From NCBI GenBank assembly GCA_947303465.1, contig CAMYYI010000005.1, positions 1 through 64,000 on the forward strand: a stretch of DNA of 64,000 bases, given 5' to 3'. Every line of letters begins with the position of its first letter. Positions within the stretch are counted from its first letter, which is position 1. The position numbers and the translations under genes are program-made. This document shows positions 47,915 through 57,900 of this stretch, piece by piece. This DNA comes from an uncultured Bacteroidales bacterium (lineage in GTDB: Bacteria; Bacteroidota; Bacteroidia; Bacteroidales; UBA932). The notes under the pieces were generated by a model that worked only from the letters and a program-made list of their open reading frames with translations, ran no database searches and had not been told where the DNA came from.

Positions 47915-48600
47915 AATTCGTTCAGTTCGGGAATTTCCTCCCTTTCGTTAAACGGTTCCAGGAAGGGGTTGCTCACCCTTTCCGTTCCTATTGTGCTGGT
48001 GCCGCCGTGGCCGGGGAAGATGTGTATCCCTCCGTCCAGCAGTACCAGTTTCTCCATGATGGAGCGTATTTCGTCGTCGTAGCTGCCGTAGATAAGGTCC
48101 GTACGGCCGATGGCTCCGGCAAACAAAGTGTCGCCCGTGAACATCACCCCCTCATCTTCGCAGAGCCAGCAGACGCTGCCGGGGGAGTGCCCGGGGGTGC
48201 TTATCACCTTGAATGTCATGCCGGCCGCAGTCACGGTCTGTCCGTCACTGACAGGGGTGATTTCAAAGCTGCGGTCCGCTACTGGGAGGCCGAATTTGCC
48301 GATGCGGTCGTAATACTCCATTGTCTTTACGTCCTCCGGCGACATGTAAACCGGAACGCCGAAACGCCGCTGCATCTCGGCGACACCGTAGATATGGTCC
48401 ATGTGGCCGTGGGTGAGAAGCACCGCTTCGGGCTTGACGGCGCTAAGCATACCCATCATGCGCTCCGTCTCAGCGACTCCCAGAAAACCGGGGTCCACCA
48501 CCACGCAGGAGGCCTCCGGGCCGCGTACGACCCAGGTATTTTCCTGAAGCATGTTCGCCACGAAAACTTTTATCTCCATACCTCGATTTTTATTTGGCAA
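47911..48600 (-). CDS. MBL-fold metallo-hydrolase (glyoxalase II-like)
   Basis: LLTHGHMDHIYG, STPGHSPGSVCWL and FTGDTLFAGAIGRTDL. Confidence 0.92.
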   Translation of the reverse strand: MPNKNRGMEIKVFVANMLQENTWVVRGPEASCVVVDPGFLGVAETERMMGMLSAVKPEAVLLTHGHMDHIYGVAEMQRRFGVPVYMSPEDVKTMEYYDRIGKFGLPVADRSFEITPVSDGQTVTAAGMTFKVISTPGHSPGSVCWLCEDEGVMFTGDTLFAGAIGRTDLIYGSYDDEIRSIMEKLVLLDGGIHIFPGHGGTSTIGTERVSNPFLEPFNEREEIPELNEL

Positions 48601-48644
48601 AAATACGAAATTCTGTGTATTTTTGTAAAACTAGTTTCAAAGAG

Positions 48645-49259
48645 ATGCACATAGGAATAGCTGGCAATATCGGCTGCGGCAAGACTACTCTTACCCGCAT
48701 GCTTGCAGAGCACTACGGATGGACTCCGAAGTTCGAGGCGGTGACCTACAATCCGTATCTGGAAGATTATTACAAGGACATTCCGCGCTGGTCTTACAAC
48801 CTGGAGACTTACTTCCTTGCACAGCGCTTCAAGGACGTGCTTGAGATAGCCAGTTCCAAGGACGTGATAATCCAGGACAGGACACTGCTGGAGGGCGTGC
48901 ATATCTTCGTTGCCAACAACCGCGAGCAGGGCAACCTTTCGGAGCGGGACTACGAGACCTACATGGAACTCTTCAATCTCATGATGTCCATGGTGAACCC
49001 GCCGGACCTGCTGATTTACCTCAAGTCTTCCGTGCCTCACCTGGTTTCCCAGATACAGAAGCGCGGCCGCGACTACGAGCAGACCATAAGCCTGGATTAT
49101 CTTGCCGGACTCAACCGCCATTACGAGGAGTGGATAGGCAATTACAAGGGCCGCCTGCTGATCATCGACGCGGATTCAATTGACTTCGAGCACAACCCCG
49201 AAGACTTTTCTTCGATAACCGATAAAATAGACGCTGAACTCTTCGGCTTATTTAAATAA
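48645..49259 (+). CDS. deoxynucleoside kinase, paralogue 1
   Basis: MHIGIAGNIGCGKTTLTRMLAEHYGW; VIIQDRTLLEGVHIF. Confidence 0.9.
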   Translation: MHIGIAGNIGCGKTTLTRMLAEHYGWTPKFEAVTYNPYLEDYYKDIPRWSYNLETYFLAQRFKDVLEIASSKDVIIQDRTLLEGVHIFVANNREQGNLSERDYETYMELFNLMMSMVNPPDLLIYLKSSVPHLVSQIQKRGRDYEQTISLDYLAGLNRHYEEWIGNYKGRLLIIDADSIDFEHNPEDFSSITDKIDAELFGLFK

Positions 49260-49292
49260 TTGTTAACTTTGTAGTTTGTAATACTCGACGAT

Positions 49293-49913
49293 ATGCACGT
49301 AGCCATTGCAGGAAATATCGGAAGCGGAAAGACCACGCTGACCAAGATGCTGGCCGCCCACTACGGGTGGACGCCCAAGTTCGAACCAGTAGATTTCAAC
49401 CCCTATCTTGCGGATTACTACGAAGATATGGAGCGTTGGTCCTTCAATCTCCAGATTTATTTCCTGAACAAGCGTTTCAAGGACATCCTGGATATTTCCA
49501 AATCGGACAAGGTGATAATCCAGGACCGTACCATCTACGAGGATGCGAGAATCTTCTCCCGCAACCTTCATGACATGGGCCTCATGAGCACGCGCGACTA
49601 CGAAAACTACACGGATCTCTTCGACCTGATGATGTCCCTCGTAGGCCTTCCGGACCTGCTTATCTATCTCCGCTCGTCCATTCCCAACCTCATAGCCCAG
49701 ATACAGAAGCGCGGCCGTGAATACGAGAAGAGCATACGCATCGATTACCTTACCGGCCTTAACGAGAAATATGAAGACTGGATAGGCAGCTACAAGGGCA
49801 ACCTGCTCATCGTAGATGCCGACAATATAAAATTCGGCAACAAGCCCGAGGACTTCGAACTCATCACTAACATGATAGACGCAAAGCTTTACGGCCTGTT
49901 CCCTGAAAAGTAG
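49293..49913 (+). CDS. deoxynucleoside kinase, paralogue 2
   Basis: MHVAIAGNIGSGKTTLTKMLAAHYGW; VIIQDRTIYEDARIF. Strongly similar to the preceding gene. Confidence 0.9.
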   Translation: MHVAIAGNIGSGKTTLTKMLAAHYGWTPKFEPVDFNPYLADYYEDMERWSFNLQIYFLNKRFKDILDISKSDKVIIQDRTIYEDARIFSRNLHDMGLMSTRDYENYTDLFDLMMSLVGLPDLLIYLRSSIPNLIAQIQKRGREYEKSIRIDYLTGLNEKYEDWIGSYKGNLLIVDADNIKFGNKPEDFELITNMIDAKLYGLFPEK

Positions 49914-49917
49914 AATA

Positions 49918-51834
49918 ATGGAAAAAGAATTGCTTACCATAATCGACTTCGTGGATCACTACGCCGCCATTTACGGCAGTGATACCTTCCTCCGCGAGAA
50001 AGTCGGCGATACCTGGACTGAGACTTCATATGCAATGACCCGTGAGGAGGGTCGCATTTATGCCGCCGGATTCATGGCCCTGGGCCTGAAGAAAGGCGAA
50101 AAGGTGGCCCTGATTTCCGAAGGCCGCAACAAGTGGATATTCAGCGAACTCGGGGTCCTGTATGCGGGCGGCGTGGACGTTCCCCTGTCCTTCAAGCTGG
50201 AGTCCGATTACGACCTGACCTTCCGCATCAACCATTCCGATTCCCGCTTCATCATCGCATCTGAAAGCCAGATAGACAAGGTGCGCCGCGTGCTTCCGCA
50301 GTGCCCGGCCATAGAAAAGGTCATAGTGCTTGACGACCTGCCCCTTAACGAGGGCGAGATGTATGTGGGCGAGCTGCGCAGGATGGGTGAGGATTTCATT
50401 GCCGCGCATGCTGCGGAGCTGGAGGAACGCGTAGCGTCCGTGAAGCCTGGCGATTACGCCAATATTTCCTACACCTCCGGCACCACTGCCGATCCCAAGG
50501 GCATATTGCTTACCCATAACAACTACACGTCCAACATAGTGCAGTGTAATTCGGTGGTGAAGGTGAACAGGGGAGACGTGATGCTCATCATTACGCCTCT
50601 GGACCACTGCTTCGCGCACGTTGCCGGATTCTACTTCATGATGTCAAACGGCGGCAGCATCGCCACGGTGCCGGGAGGCAAGAACGCCATCACCATGCTG
50701 CGCAATATCCCCATGGCCATACGCGAGACGCGTCCCCACCTGATGCTCTCCGTCCCCGCCATCTCCAGGAACTTCCGTAAGAACATAGAGGCCGGCATCA
50801 AGAAGAAAGGACCCAAGGTACAGAAGCTCTACGAGTTCGCACTGGATAACGCCATCAAATACAACCGCGAGTATTACAACATGGGCAAGCCCTGCTGGAA
50901 ACTCTGGTGGCGCAAGCCTGTAAAGGATCTCATGGACAAACTGGTCTTCAAGGGAGTCCGAGAGAGTTTCGGCGGCCGCCTGCAGTTCTTCATCGGAGGC
51001 GGCGCACTGCTGGATATCGAGCTGCAGCGCTACTTCTGCGCCATTGGCATGCCTATCTTCCAGGGTTACGGTCTTACGGAGGCCACCCCGGTGATCTGCG
51101 CCAACTCCGTCGGTCACGCCCGCTTCGGTTCCTCAGGCCGCACCGTGCAACCCATGGATATCAAGATATGCGGGGAAGACGGCGCCGAGTTGCCTCTTGG
51201 CAAGACCGGCGAGATAGTTATCCGCGGCGGCAACGTCATGGCCGGATACTGGAAGAATCCAGAGGCTACCGCCGCCACCATAGTGGACGGCTGGCTGCAT
51301 ACCGGCGACCGCGGCTACCTCTGCAAGGAGGATCCCCGTTACCTCTATGTGACCGGACGTTTCAAGAGCCTGCTCATCTCATCCGACGGCGAGAAGTATT
51401 CCCCTGAGGGTTACGAGGACAGCCTGGCCGACGGCTCAAAGTTTATTGACGCATCCGTCCTCTACAACAACCAGAGTCCCTGGACCGTCGTGCTGGTAAT
51501 ACCCAACAAGGCGGCTCTTGCCGAGGCGGTGCAGGCAAAGGGCCTGGATCCCGCATCGGATGCAGGACTCAAGGCCCAGCTGGACATCATCAAGGGTGAG
51601 GTGGACTCCTACCGTCCGGGCGGCCGTCATCAGGGCCTGTTCCCCGAGAAGTGGCTTCCTGCCGCCATCATAGTGGGCGAAACTCCATTTACCGAGCAGA
51701 ACGGCATGCTCAACACCACTTCCAAGATGGTCCGCGGCAAGGTGGAGAAGTTCTATGCTGACCGCATAGAGTACGCCATGACCGCCGAGGGCAAGGACCT
51801 CTATAACGCAAAGAATTTAGAATCAATTAAATAG
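49918..51834 (+). CDS. AMP-binding long-chain acyl-CoA synthetase-like protein
   Basis: ISYTSGTTADPKGILLTHNN; FQGYGLTEATPVICANS; GWLHTGDRGYL. Confidence 0.92.
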   Translation: MEKELLTIIDFVDHYAAIYGSDTFLREKVGDTWTETSYAMTREEGRIYAAGFMALGLKKGEKVALISEGRNKWIFSELGVLYAGGVDVPLSFKLESDYDLTFRINHSDSRFIIASESQIDKVRRVLPQCPAIEKVIVLDDLPLNEGEMYVGELRRMGEDFIAAHAAELEERVASVKPGDYANISYTSGTTADPKGILLTHNNYTSNIVQCNSVVKVNRGDVMLIITPLDHCFAHVAGFYFMMSNGGSIATVPGGKNAITMLRNIPMAIRETRPHLMLSVPAISRNFRKNIEAGIKKKGPKVQKLYEFALDNAIKYNREYYNMGKPCWKLWWRKPVKDLMDKLVFKGVRESFGGRLQFFIGGGALLDIELQRYFCAIGMPIFQGYGLTEATPVICANSVGHARFGSSGRTVQPMDIKICGEDGAELPLGKTGEIVIRGGNVMAGYWKNPEATAATIVDGWLHTGDRGYLCKEDPRYLYVTGRFKSLLISSDGEKYSPEGYEDSLADGSKFIDASVLYNNQSPWTVVLVIPNKAALAEAVQAKGLDPASDAGLKAQLDIIKGEVDSYRPGGRHQGLFPEKWLPAAIIVGETPFTEQNGMLNTTSKMVRGKVEKFYADRIEYAMTAEGKDLYNAKNLESIK

Positions 51835-51842
51835 CAGTACTT

Positions 51843-53102
51843 ATGACCAAAACTAATGCCAGCAAGAGCTACACACCTGCCATTGCGGTGTGCTTTGCGC
51901 TCTTCTTCATGATTGCATTCGTCACCAACCTCGCAGGCTCCATGGGAGTCGTGGTGACTAACCAGTTTGGCGCCAGCAAGGCCCTCAGCCAACTCGGAAC
52001 TCTTGCCAACTTCATCGCTTATGCCTGTATGGGTATCCCTGCAGGTATAATTCTGCGCCGTAAAGGCTATAAGTTCACCGCCCTGGCCGCCGTTATCGTC
52101 GGCTTCATCGGCGTGGGAATCCAGTTCCTTTCCGGATATGCCGAGAGCTTCGCTGTCTATGTGGCCGGTGCCTTTGTGGCCGGTTTCTCCATGTGTATGC
52201 TGAACATTGTGGTGAACCCCATGCTCAACACCCTCGGCGGTGGCGGCAACAAGGGTAACCAGCTGATCCAGTGGGGCGGTTCCTGCAACTCCATCGGAGG
52301 TACGATAGCTCCCTTCCTGGTGGGCTGGCTCGTCGGCGGTTCCATCCAGGATGCCACCGTTGCCAAGGCTGCGCCCGTCATGATTATCGCCATGGTGATT
52401 TTCGCCATTGCATTCGTGGTTATTTCCCTTACCAAGATTCCCGAGCCTCATATGGAGACTCCCGAGGAGAAGGCCGCCCGTCTTGCAGGCAACAAGGTCA
52501 AGGATCCGTACAGCCCGCTGTCTTTCCGTCACTTCGTGCTCGGCGCCATCGCCATTTTCTTCTATGTGGGTATCGAGGTGGGTATTCCCAACACCGCCAA
52601 CATCCACTTCTCAGGTATCGAGTGGGTGGGCCCTGCACTTACCGGAACCCTTATCAGTGCGTACTGGCTCAGCATGCTTGTCGGCCGTCTTGTCGGTGCT
52701 TCTGTGGGAGCAAAAGTGTCCAGTAAGACCATGCTCCTCTGCACCTCATCGCTGGCTATCATCTTTATCCTTATAGCGATGTTCATACCTGAGTCTGCGG
52801 TTATCGGAAAGATTCCTGTCAGCCTGCTCTTCCTTGCCCTTTGCGGCCTCTGCACCTCCATCATGTGGGGCTCCATTTTCAACCTCTCGACCGAGGGTCT
52901 CGGCAAATACACTGCAGCAGCTTCCGGTATCTTCATGACCCTGGTATGCGGCGGCGGTATCATCCCCTTCGTGCAGAACGCACTGGCAGATGTCATCGGC
53001 TCTCTCCAGAGCTACTGGGTGATTGTGGCCTGCCTGGCGTACCTTATTTTCTACGCCGTCCTGGGCAGCAGGAACGTGAACAAGGACATCCCTGTGGAGT
53101 AG
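51843..53102 (+). CDS. FucP/GluP-type sugar MFS transporter
   Basis: FVTNLAGSMGVVVTNQFG...GIPAGIILRRKGYK...NPMLNTLGGGGNKGNQLIQWGGSCNSIGGTIAP. Confidence 0.88.
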   Translation: MTKTNASKSYTPAIAVCFALFFMIAFVTNLAGSMGVVVTNQFGASKALSQLGTLANFIAYACMGIPAGIILRRKGYKFTALAAVIVGFIGVGIQFLSGYAESFAVYVAGAFVAGFSMCMLNIVVNPMLNTLGGGGNKGNQLIQWGGSCNSIGGTIAPFLVGWLVGGSIQDATVAKAAPVMIIAMVIFAIAFVVISLTKIPEPHMETPEEKAARLAGNKVKDPYSPLSFRHFVLGAIAIFFYVGIEVGIPNTANIHFSGIEWVGPALTGTLISAYWLSMLVGRLVGASVGAKVSSKTMLLCTSSLAIIFILIAMFIPESAVIGKIPVSLLFLALCGLCTSIMWGSIFNLSTEGLGKYTAAASGIFMTLVCGGGIIPFVQNALADVIGSLQSYWVIVACLAYLIFYAVLGSRNVNKDIPVE

Positions 53103-53106
53103 CAGC

Positions 53107-54066
53107 ATGGAACAGCCTTACGTATTAGGAGTTGACATTGGCGGCCAGACCGCAAAATGCGGCGTAGTCAATGCCCGCGGCGAGGTCCTCGCCCAGACTA
53201 TCCTGGTGTCCAATACCCAGAAGGACGCTCCTTCCTTCGTAGAAGCCCTGGCCTCCACGCTCAAGAAGCTTATGGCAGACGCCGGCCTTGAGGGGCAGGT
53301 GCGCGGCATAGGCGTTGGAGCTCCCAACGGCAACTATTATACCGGTGAGATTAAGGATGCCCCCAACCTCACCTGGGCCAGGGCCAAGAACGTGCCCTTC
53401 GCCAGCATGCTCTCCGAGGCTATGGACGGCATGCCCGTCGCCCTTACCAACGACGCCAACGCTGCCGCAGTGGGAGAAATGACCTACGGTGCGGCACGCG
53501 GCCTGAAGGATTTCATCATGATTACCCTCGGTACCGGTGTCGGAAGCGGCATAGTGATCGGCGGCAACGTGCTTTATGGTCACGACGGATTTGCCGGCGA
53601 GCTCGGACACACCTGCGCCGTACGCGGCGGGCGTGTCTGCGGATGCGGAAAACAGGGTTGCCTTGAGGCTTACTGTTCCGCAATAGGTGTTGCGCGCACG
53701 GCAGTCGAGTGGCTGGAGCAGCATCCGGAGGAGTCATCGCTCCTGCGCCTGCGCGAGAACGTTACCTCAAAGGATGTGTTCGAGGCAGCAAAGGCGGGGG
53801 ACAAGGCGGCAAAGGAGATATTCGACTTTACCGGCACACTCCTGGGCCGCAGTTTCGCCGACTTCATAGCTTTCTCCGCCCCCGAGGCCATAGTGCTGTT
53901 CGGAGGTCTGGCCCGTGCCAAGGATTTCCTGTACGAGCCTATCGTGAAGGCCATGAACGAGAACCTGCTGGCAATATGGAAGGATAAGGTGAAGATCCTG
54001 TTCTCCAGCCTTTCCGAGTCGGATGCCGCCATACTGGGCGCTTCCGCACTTGCATGGAATTTATAA
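53107..54066 (+). CDS. ROK family glucokinase
   Basis: LGVDIGGQTAKCGVV, LTNDANAAAVGE, GELGHTCAVRGGRVCGCGKQGCLEAYCS. Confidence 0.92.
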   Translation: MEQPYVLGVDIGGQTAKCGVVNARGEVLAQTILVSNTQKDAPSFVEALASTLKKLMADAGLEGQVRGIGVGAPNGNYYTGEIKDAPNLTWARAKNVPFASMLSEAMDGMPVALTNDANAAAVGEMTYGAARGLKDFIMITLGTGVGSGIVIGGNVLYGHDGFAGELGHTCAVRGGRVCGCGKQGCLEAYCSAIGVARTAVEWLEQHPEESSLLRLRENVTSKDVFEAAKAGDKAAKEIFDFTGTLLGRSFADFIAFSAPEAIVLFGGLARAKDFLYEPIVKAMNENLLAIWKDKVKILFSSLSESDAAILGASALAWNL

Positions 54067-54094
54067 TCTATTTTATTTATTTATATTGTTTAAA

Positions 54095-54901
54095 ATGAAA
54101 ACTGCAAAATTCTTTTTCGCACTCGTACTGGGTGCAATGGTTTTTGCCTGTACTCCCAAGCCGGTAGAGCCCGCTGTGGATGGTGAAGAGGCAAAGGAAG
54201 GCGTTGAAGAAGCTGTCAAGACACTCAAGGATTATACCCCCACCAGGGCGGAGATCGACACCGTGAGCTATCTGCTCGGCGTCAATTTCGGAAGCTTCCT
54301 GAAGGGATACAATTTCGGTGACGTCAACTACTCCAAGATGATTGCCGGTATCAAGGACTTCGTGAAGGCCGAGGGCGATTATCGTGATCCCGACTTCAAC
54401 AGCCAGTTCAAGGTGAGCCCCGAGCGCATCAACGACGTATTCAACGCATATCTCGAGAAGAGGCACAACTACACCCTCCTCGCCAACAAGGAGAAGGGAG
54501 ACAAGTTCCTTGCCGCCAATCGCAAGAAAGCAGGTGTTGAAGAGACCGAGTCCGGCCTGCAGTACAAGATCATCGAGCCCGGTAACGACGTCAAGCCTTC
54601 ACCCGAGGATACTGTTTGGGTAAGGTATAAGGGCACCCATATCGATGGCAAGGTGTTCGACGAGACTGCCGAGGATGCAGACGCCACCCGCTTCACCCTG
54701 AAGGGCGTTATCGCCGGTTGGACCGAGGGCCTGCAGCTCATCGGTGAAGGTGGCCAGATCGAGCTTTACGTTCCTGCTGACCTCGCTTATGGCGAGCAGG
54801 GCCGTCCCGGTATCGATCCTAACTCCACCCTTATTTTCGACGTTACTCTGGAGAAGGTCGGTAAATTCGTTCCCGCTCCCGAGGAGCCCGAGAAGAAATA
54901 A
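54095..54901 (+). CDS. FKBP-type peptidyl-prolyl cis-trans isomerase lipoprotein
   Basis: MKTAKFFFALVLGAMVFACTPK; GLQYKIIEPG...VRYKGTHIDGKVFDET...GWTEGLQLIGEGGQIELYVPADLAYGEQG. Confidence 0.95.
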   Translation: MKTAKFFFALVLGAMVFACTPKPVEPAVDGEEAKEGVEEAVKTLKDYTPTRAEIDTVSYLLGVNFGSFLKGYNFGDVNYSKMIAGIKDFVKAEGDYRDPDFNSQFKVSPERINDVFNAYLEKRHNYTLLANKEKGDKFLAANRKKAGVEETESGLQYKIIEPGNDVKPSPEDTVWVRYKGTHIDGKVFDETAEDADATRFTLKGVIAGWTEGLQLIGEGGQIELYVPADLAYGEQGRPGIDPNSTLIFDVTLEKVGKFVPAPEEPEKK

Positions 54902-54918
54902 TCTTACTTCTTATTAAT

Positions 54919-54954
54919 AAAAATCAGGCGGCCCGCGAGGACCGCCTGATTTTT
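54919..54954. terminator. bidirectional rho-independent terminator
   Basis: aaaaatcaggcgg (54919-54931) and ccgcctgattttt (54942-54954), then T-tract. Confidence 0.9.
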
Positions 54955-54973
54955 TGTGCTATGTCAACGCAGT

Positions 54974-57900
54974 CTATTTGACTACGTTGACTTCAGTAAT
55001 GGAGTTGCCGTTGTCGAGGGCGCAGACCGGCAGGGCTGCCGCACCACCCTTGATGGTGAACGGAGCGCCGTCGGCACCGAGAGTCAGTATGTTGGTTCCG
55101 GCATTGCGGAAGCGTCCGAGTACTGCAGCCTTGGAGGTGGAAGCACCTTCTACGTTGCAGTTCACGGTACACCCGGCCCAGGTCCTCGGATCGGCGCCGA
55201 AGCCGCCTACGAAGCCACCGACAAATGAACCTGCAGCAGCGCTGGAAACATCACCGGTGTTCTCGCAGTCGGTAATGTTAGCATTGGCATAACCAATGAG
55301 GCCGCCGATTTCGGATTCCTTGCCGGCAGTGTCAGAGGTGTATGAACTTGCATTCACAACCTTGCCACTGTTCTTGGTGTTCTTCATGGTGCCGTTGAAG
55401 GCAGCTGCGATACCACCGAGCACCAGAGGATCCTCCATGTTGGCAGTGACGCTTCCGGAGTTGGAGCAGTCTTCCATGGTAATGCCGCCGCTGTAAGAGC
55501 CCATGAGGCCTCCCAGATAAGAGAGCGTACCAGCAGTGGTGAACACGTTGGAGAGAGACAGGTTACCGCTGTTGTGGCAGTTCTTGATAGTCGTGCCCTT
55601 GGCAATGATACCTGTAATACCTCCGATATAGTGCTGCTGTTTCTGTGAACTGTTGTTATCCTTGTCTGCATCAACACTGAGGTCTCCCTTGCTGGAGCAA
55701 TTGGTCATATTACCGCTGCTGAGACCGGAAATACCGCCGGCCATGATCCACCTTGTACCACACTTGATGCTGATGCTGGCGTTGTTATGGCAATTCTCGA
55801 TATTGGCAGTAAGGGCGCCGACCACACCGCCGAAGCACATCTTGGGACCGCCGCTTGAAGCCATGCAGGGATTCAGAACGAGAGGAGACTCGTTGGTGCA
55901 GTTGGAAACGGTCACGTCCATTTCGATGGTGTTGTCAATCTTGGTGTAGTTGTCGGCAACGGTGATGAACGGACCGGCACCGCCGAACACGCCGCCGTAT
56001 GCGGAGTAGTCGGTGTTACCACCGCTCTGCGCAAGTGCTGTACCGCCTGCAAGGGCGCCGTCGATGGAGATGGTGCCGTAGTTATGGCAGTCTGATGCAT
56101 TGCCGGTCACGTAGCCCGCGACACCACCGAAGCTGGCGTCTGTAGCAGCAGTGGTCTTGTTGCCGATATAGGAAATCGAACCGTAGTTGTTGCAAGCCTT
56201 GACCTGGCCTTCGATGATACCGGCAACGCCTCCGAATGCGGGATAGCTTCCGGAACCGCCGGCAGGATAAGACCACTCGAGTTTACCCCTGTTGGTACAG
56301 CCCTCAACCGTTCCGTGATTGGTAGGAGCACCTTCCACAGAAGGAGTCTGTCCTATGACACCGCCTATACCGAATTTCTTCATCTGGCCGGAGGCACCGC
56401 TGAATACGAACTTCACGGATCCCTCGTTCACGCAGTCTTTCACAATCACTTTGCCCTCCATGTCAGCATGACCGACTCGGGCGGCTACGCCTGCAATGGC
56501 GCTGCAGCTCTTGGAGTTGGTGGTCAGTTCAACGTCGATGGAGCCTGTGAACTTACAGCCTTCTACGTATCCCTTTGATGATTGACCGACCACGCCGGCG
56601 CAGAAGATACGTCCTGCGTCACCGGACTTGACGGTAATCTTACCTGCAACGTTGCAATTCAGAATCTGGCCATTGGACTTGGAAGCGATAAAGGCCAAGC
56701 CCGTTTCGTCGGGTATTGCCTCTGTCCAGTTGATGGAGCTGCCTGCATCGATGTTGAGGTTCTTGACGACAGCGGTCTCCTCCAGCTGGGCAAACAGGGC
56801 GTTGCCGATGCTGAGGTTCTTGATGGTCTTGCCGTTGCCGTCGAAGACTCCTGCGAACTTGGGAGCAGGTGTTACTACCTGGCCCTTGAGGTCGAGATCG
56901 GAAGCGAGGGTGATGACATCGGAATCCTGGCAGAATTCAGCAGCGTCGGACAGCCATGACACGAAGTCGGAAGCATCCTCGATGTTCAGAGGATAGGTAA
57001 AGGAAAGGGCCGGGGTGATAAATCCGAACGGTGCGGAATACTTGCCCTCGTTGCCGCCTGTTCCAAGAGCCTTGATGCGAATCTCGAATCTTGTGGCAGG
57101 ACGGAGACCGGTAACGGTATAGGGAGAAGACTCGGCATCTCCGGAGTCAATCCAGTCTGCATCACCCATCTTCCTGTACTCGACATGATAGCCGGTAGCT
57201 TTTTCCACAGCACTCCAGCTTACCTCTGCAGTCTTTGCAGTGGGAACCACGCTGGAAATGACCGGAGCTGCAAGGTTGACTTCCTCAAGGGTGGATTCGT
57301 TAACAGTATCCGAATAACCGGATCCTACTGTAGAGTAAGACTTGATGCGGAAGTTGTAGTCGGTTCCGTGCTCCAGTCCCTCGATGCGGCACTTGGGCTC
57401 GGTTACCTGAGGAACCTTTGTCCATTCCTCGTCTGTCTTCTTCTTGTACTCGACAACATACCACTCGGCATCCTCGACGGGATCCCAGGTGAGTTCTACA
57501 TAATTATACATTATGGTGACTACGATGTTGGTCGGGGCCGCGAGCGTAACGCCGGAGCTGCTGCCGCTGTCACCGTCGGGATCAACGTATTCGGAAGGAT
57601 CGAATTCGGCTTCAACGGTATGGTTGGAGGCGCTGGCATTTGCTGTACCTACCAGATACTGCCTGAAGTTTCCGGAGGTAAGGAGAGTCTTCTTTCCGCC
57701 GAATGTAATGGCACCCTTGACCTTGGGAGTTGCGATGGGCACGCTGGCTGAGGTTCCGTTATAGAAACCGATGAGCATGCCGGTATGGGCGTTTTCGCCC
57801 TCCGGATTTATGACGGAGGCCGCAACGGAGCAGCCCTCAAAACCGCCGGACTTGGCGGAGTTGCCCAGGTTGCCGACCATTGCTGAAACTCCGAATTCGC

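Noticed and set aside
51801-52607. 268-aa minus-strand ORF
   Set aside because: Antisense to the FucP-type transporter; His/Gly/Asp-rich shadow translation.
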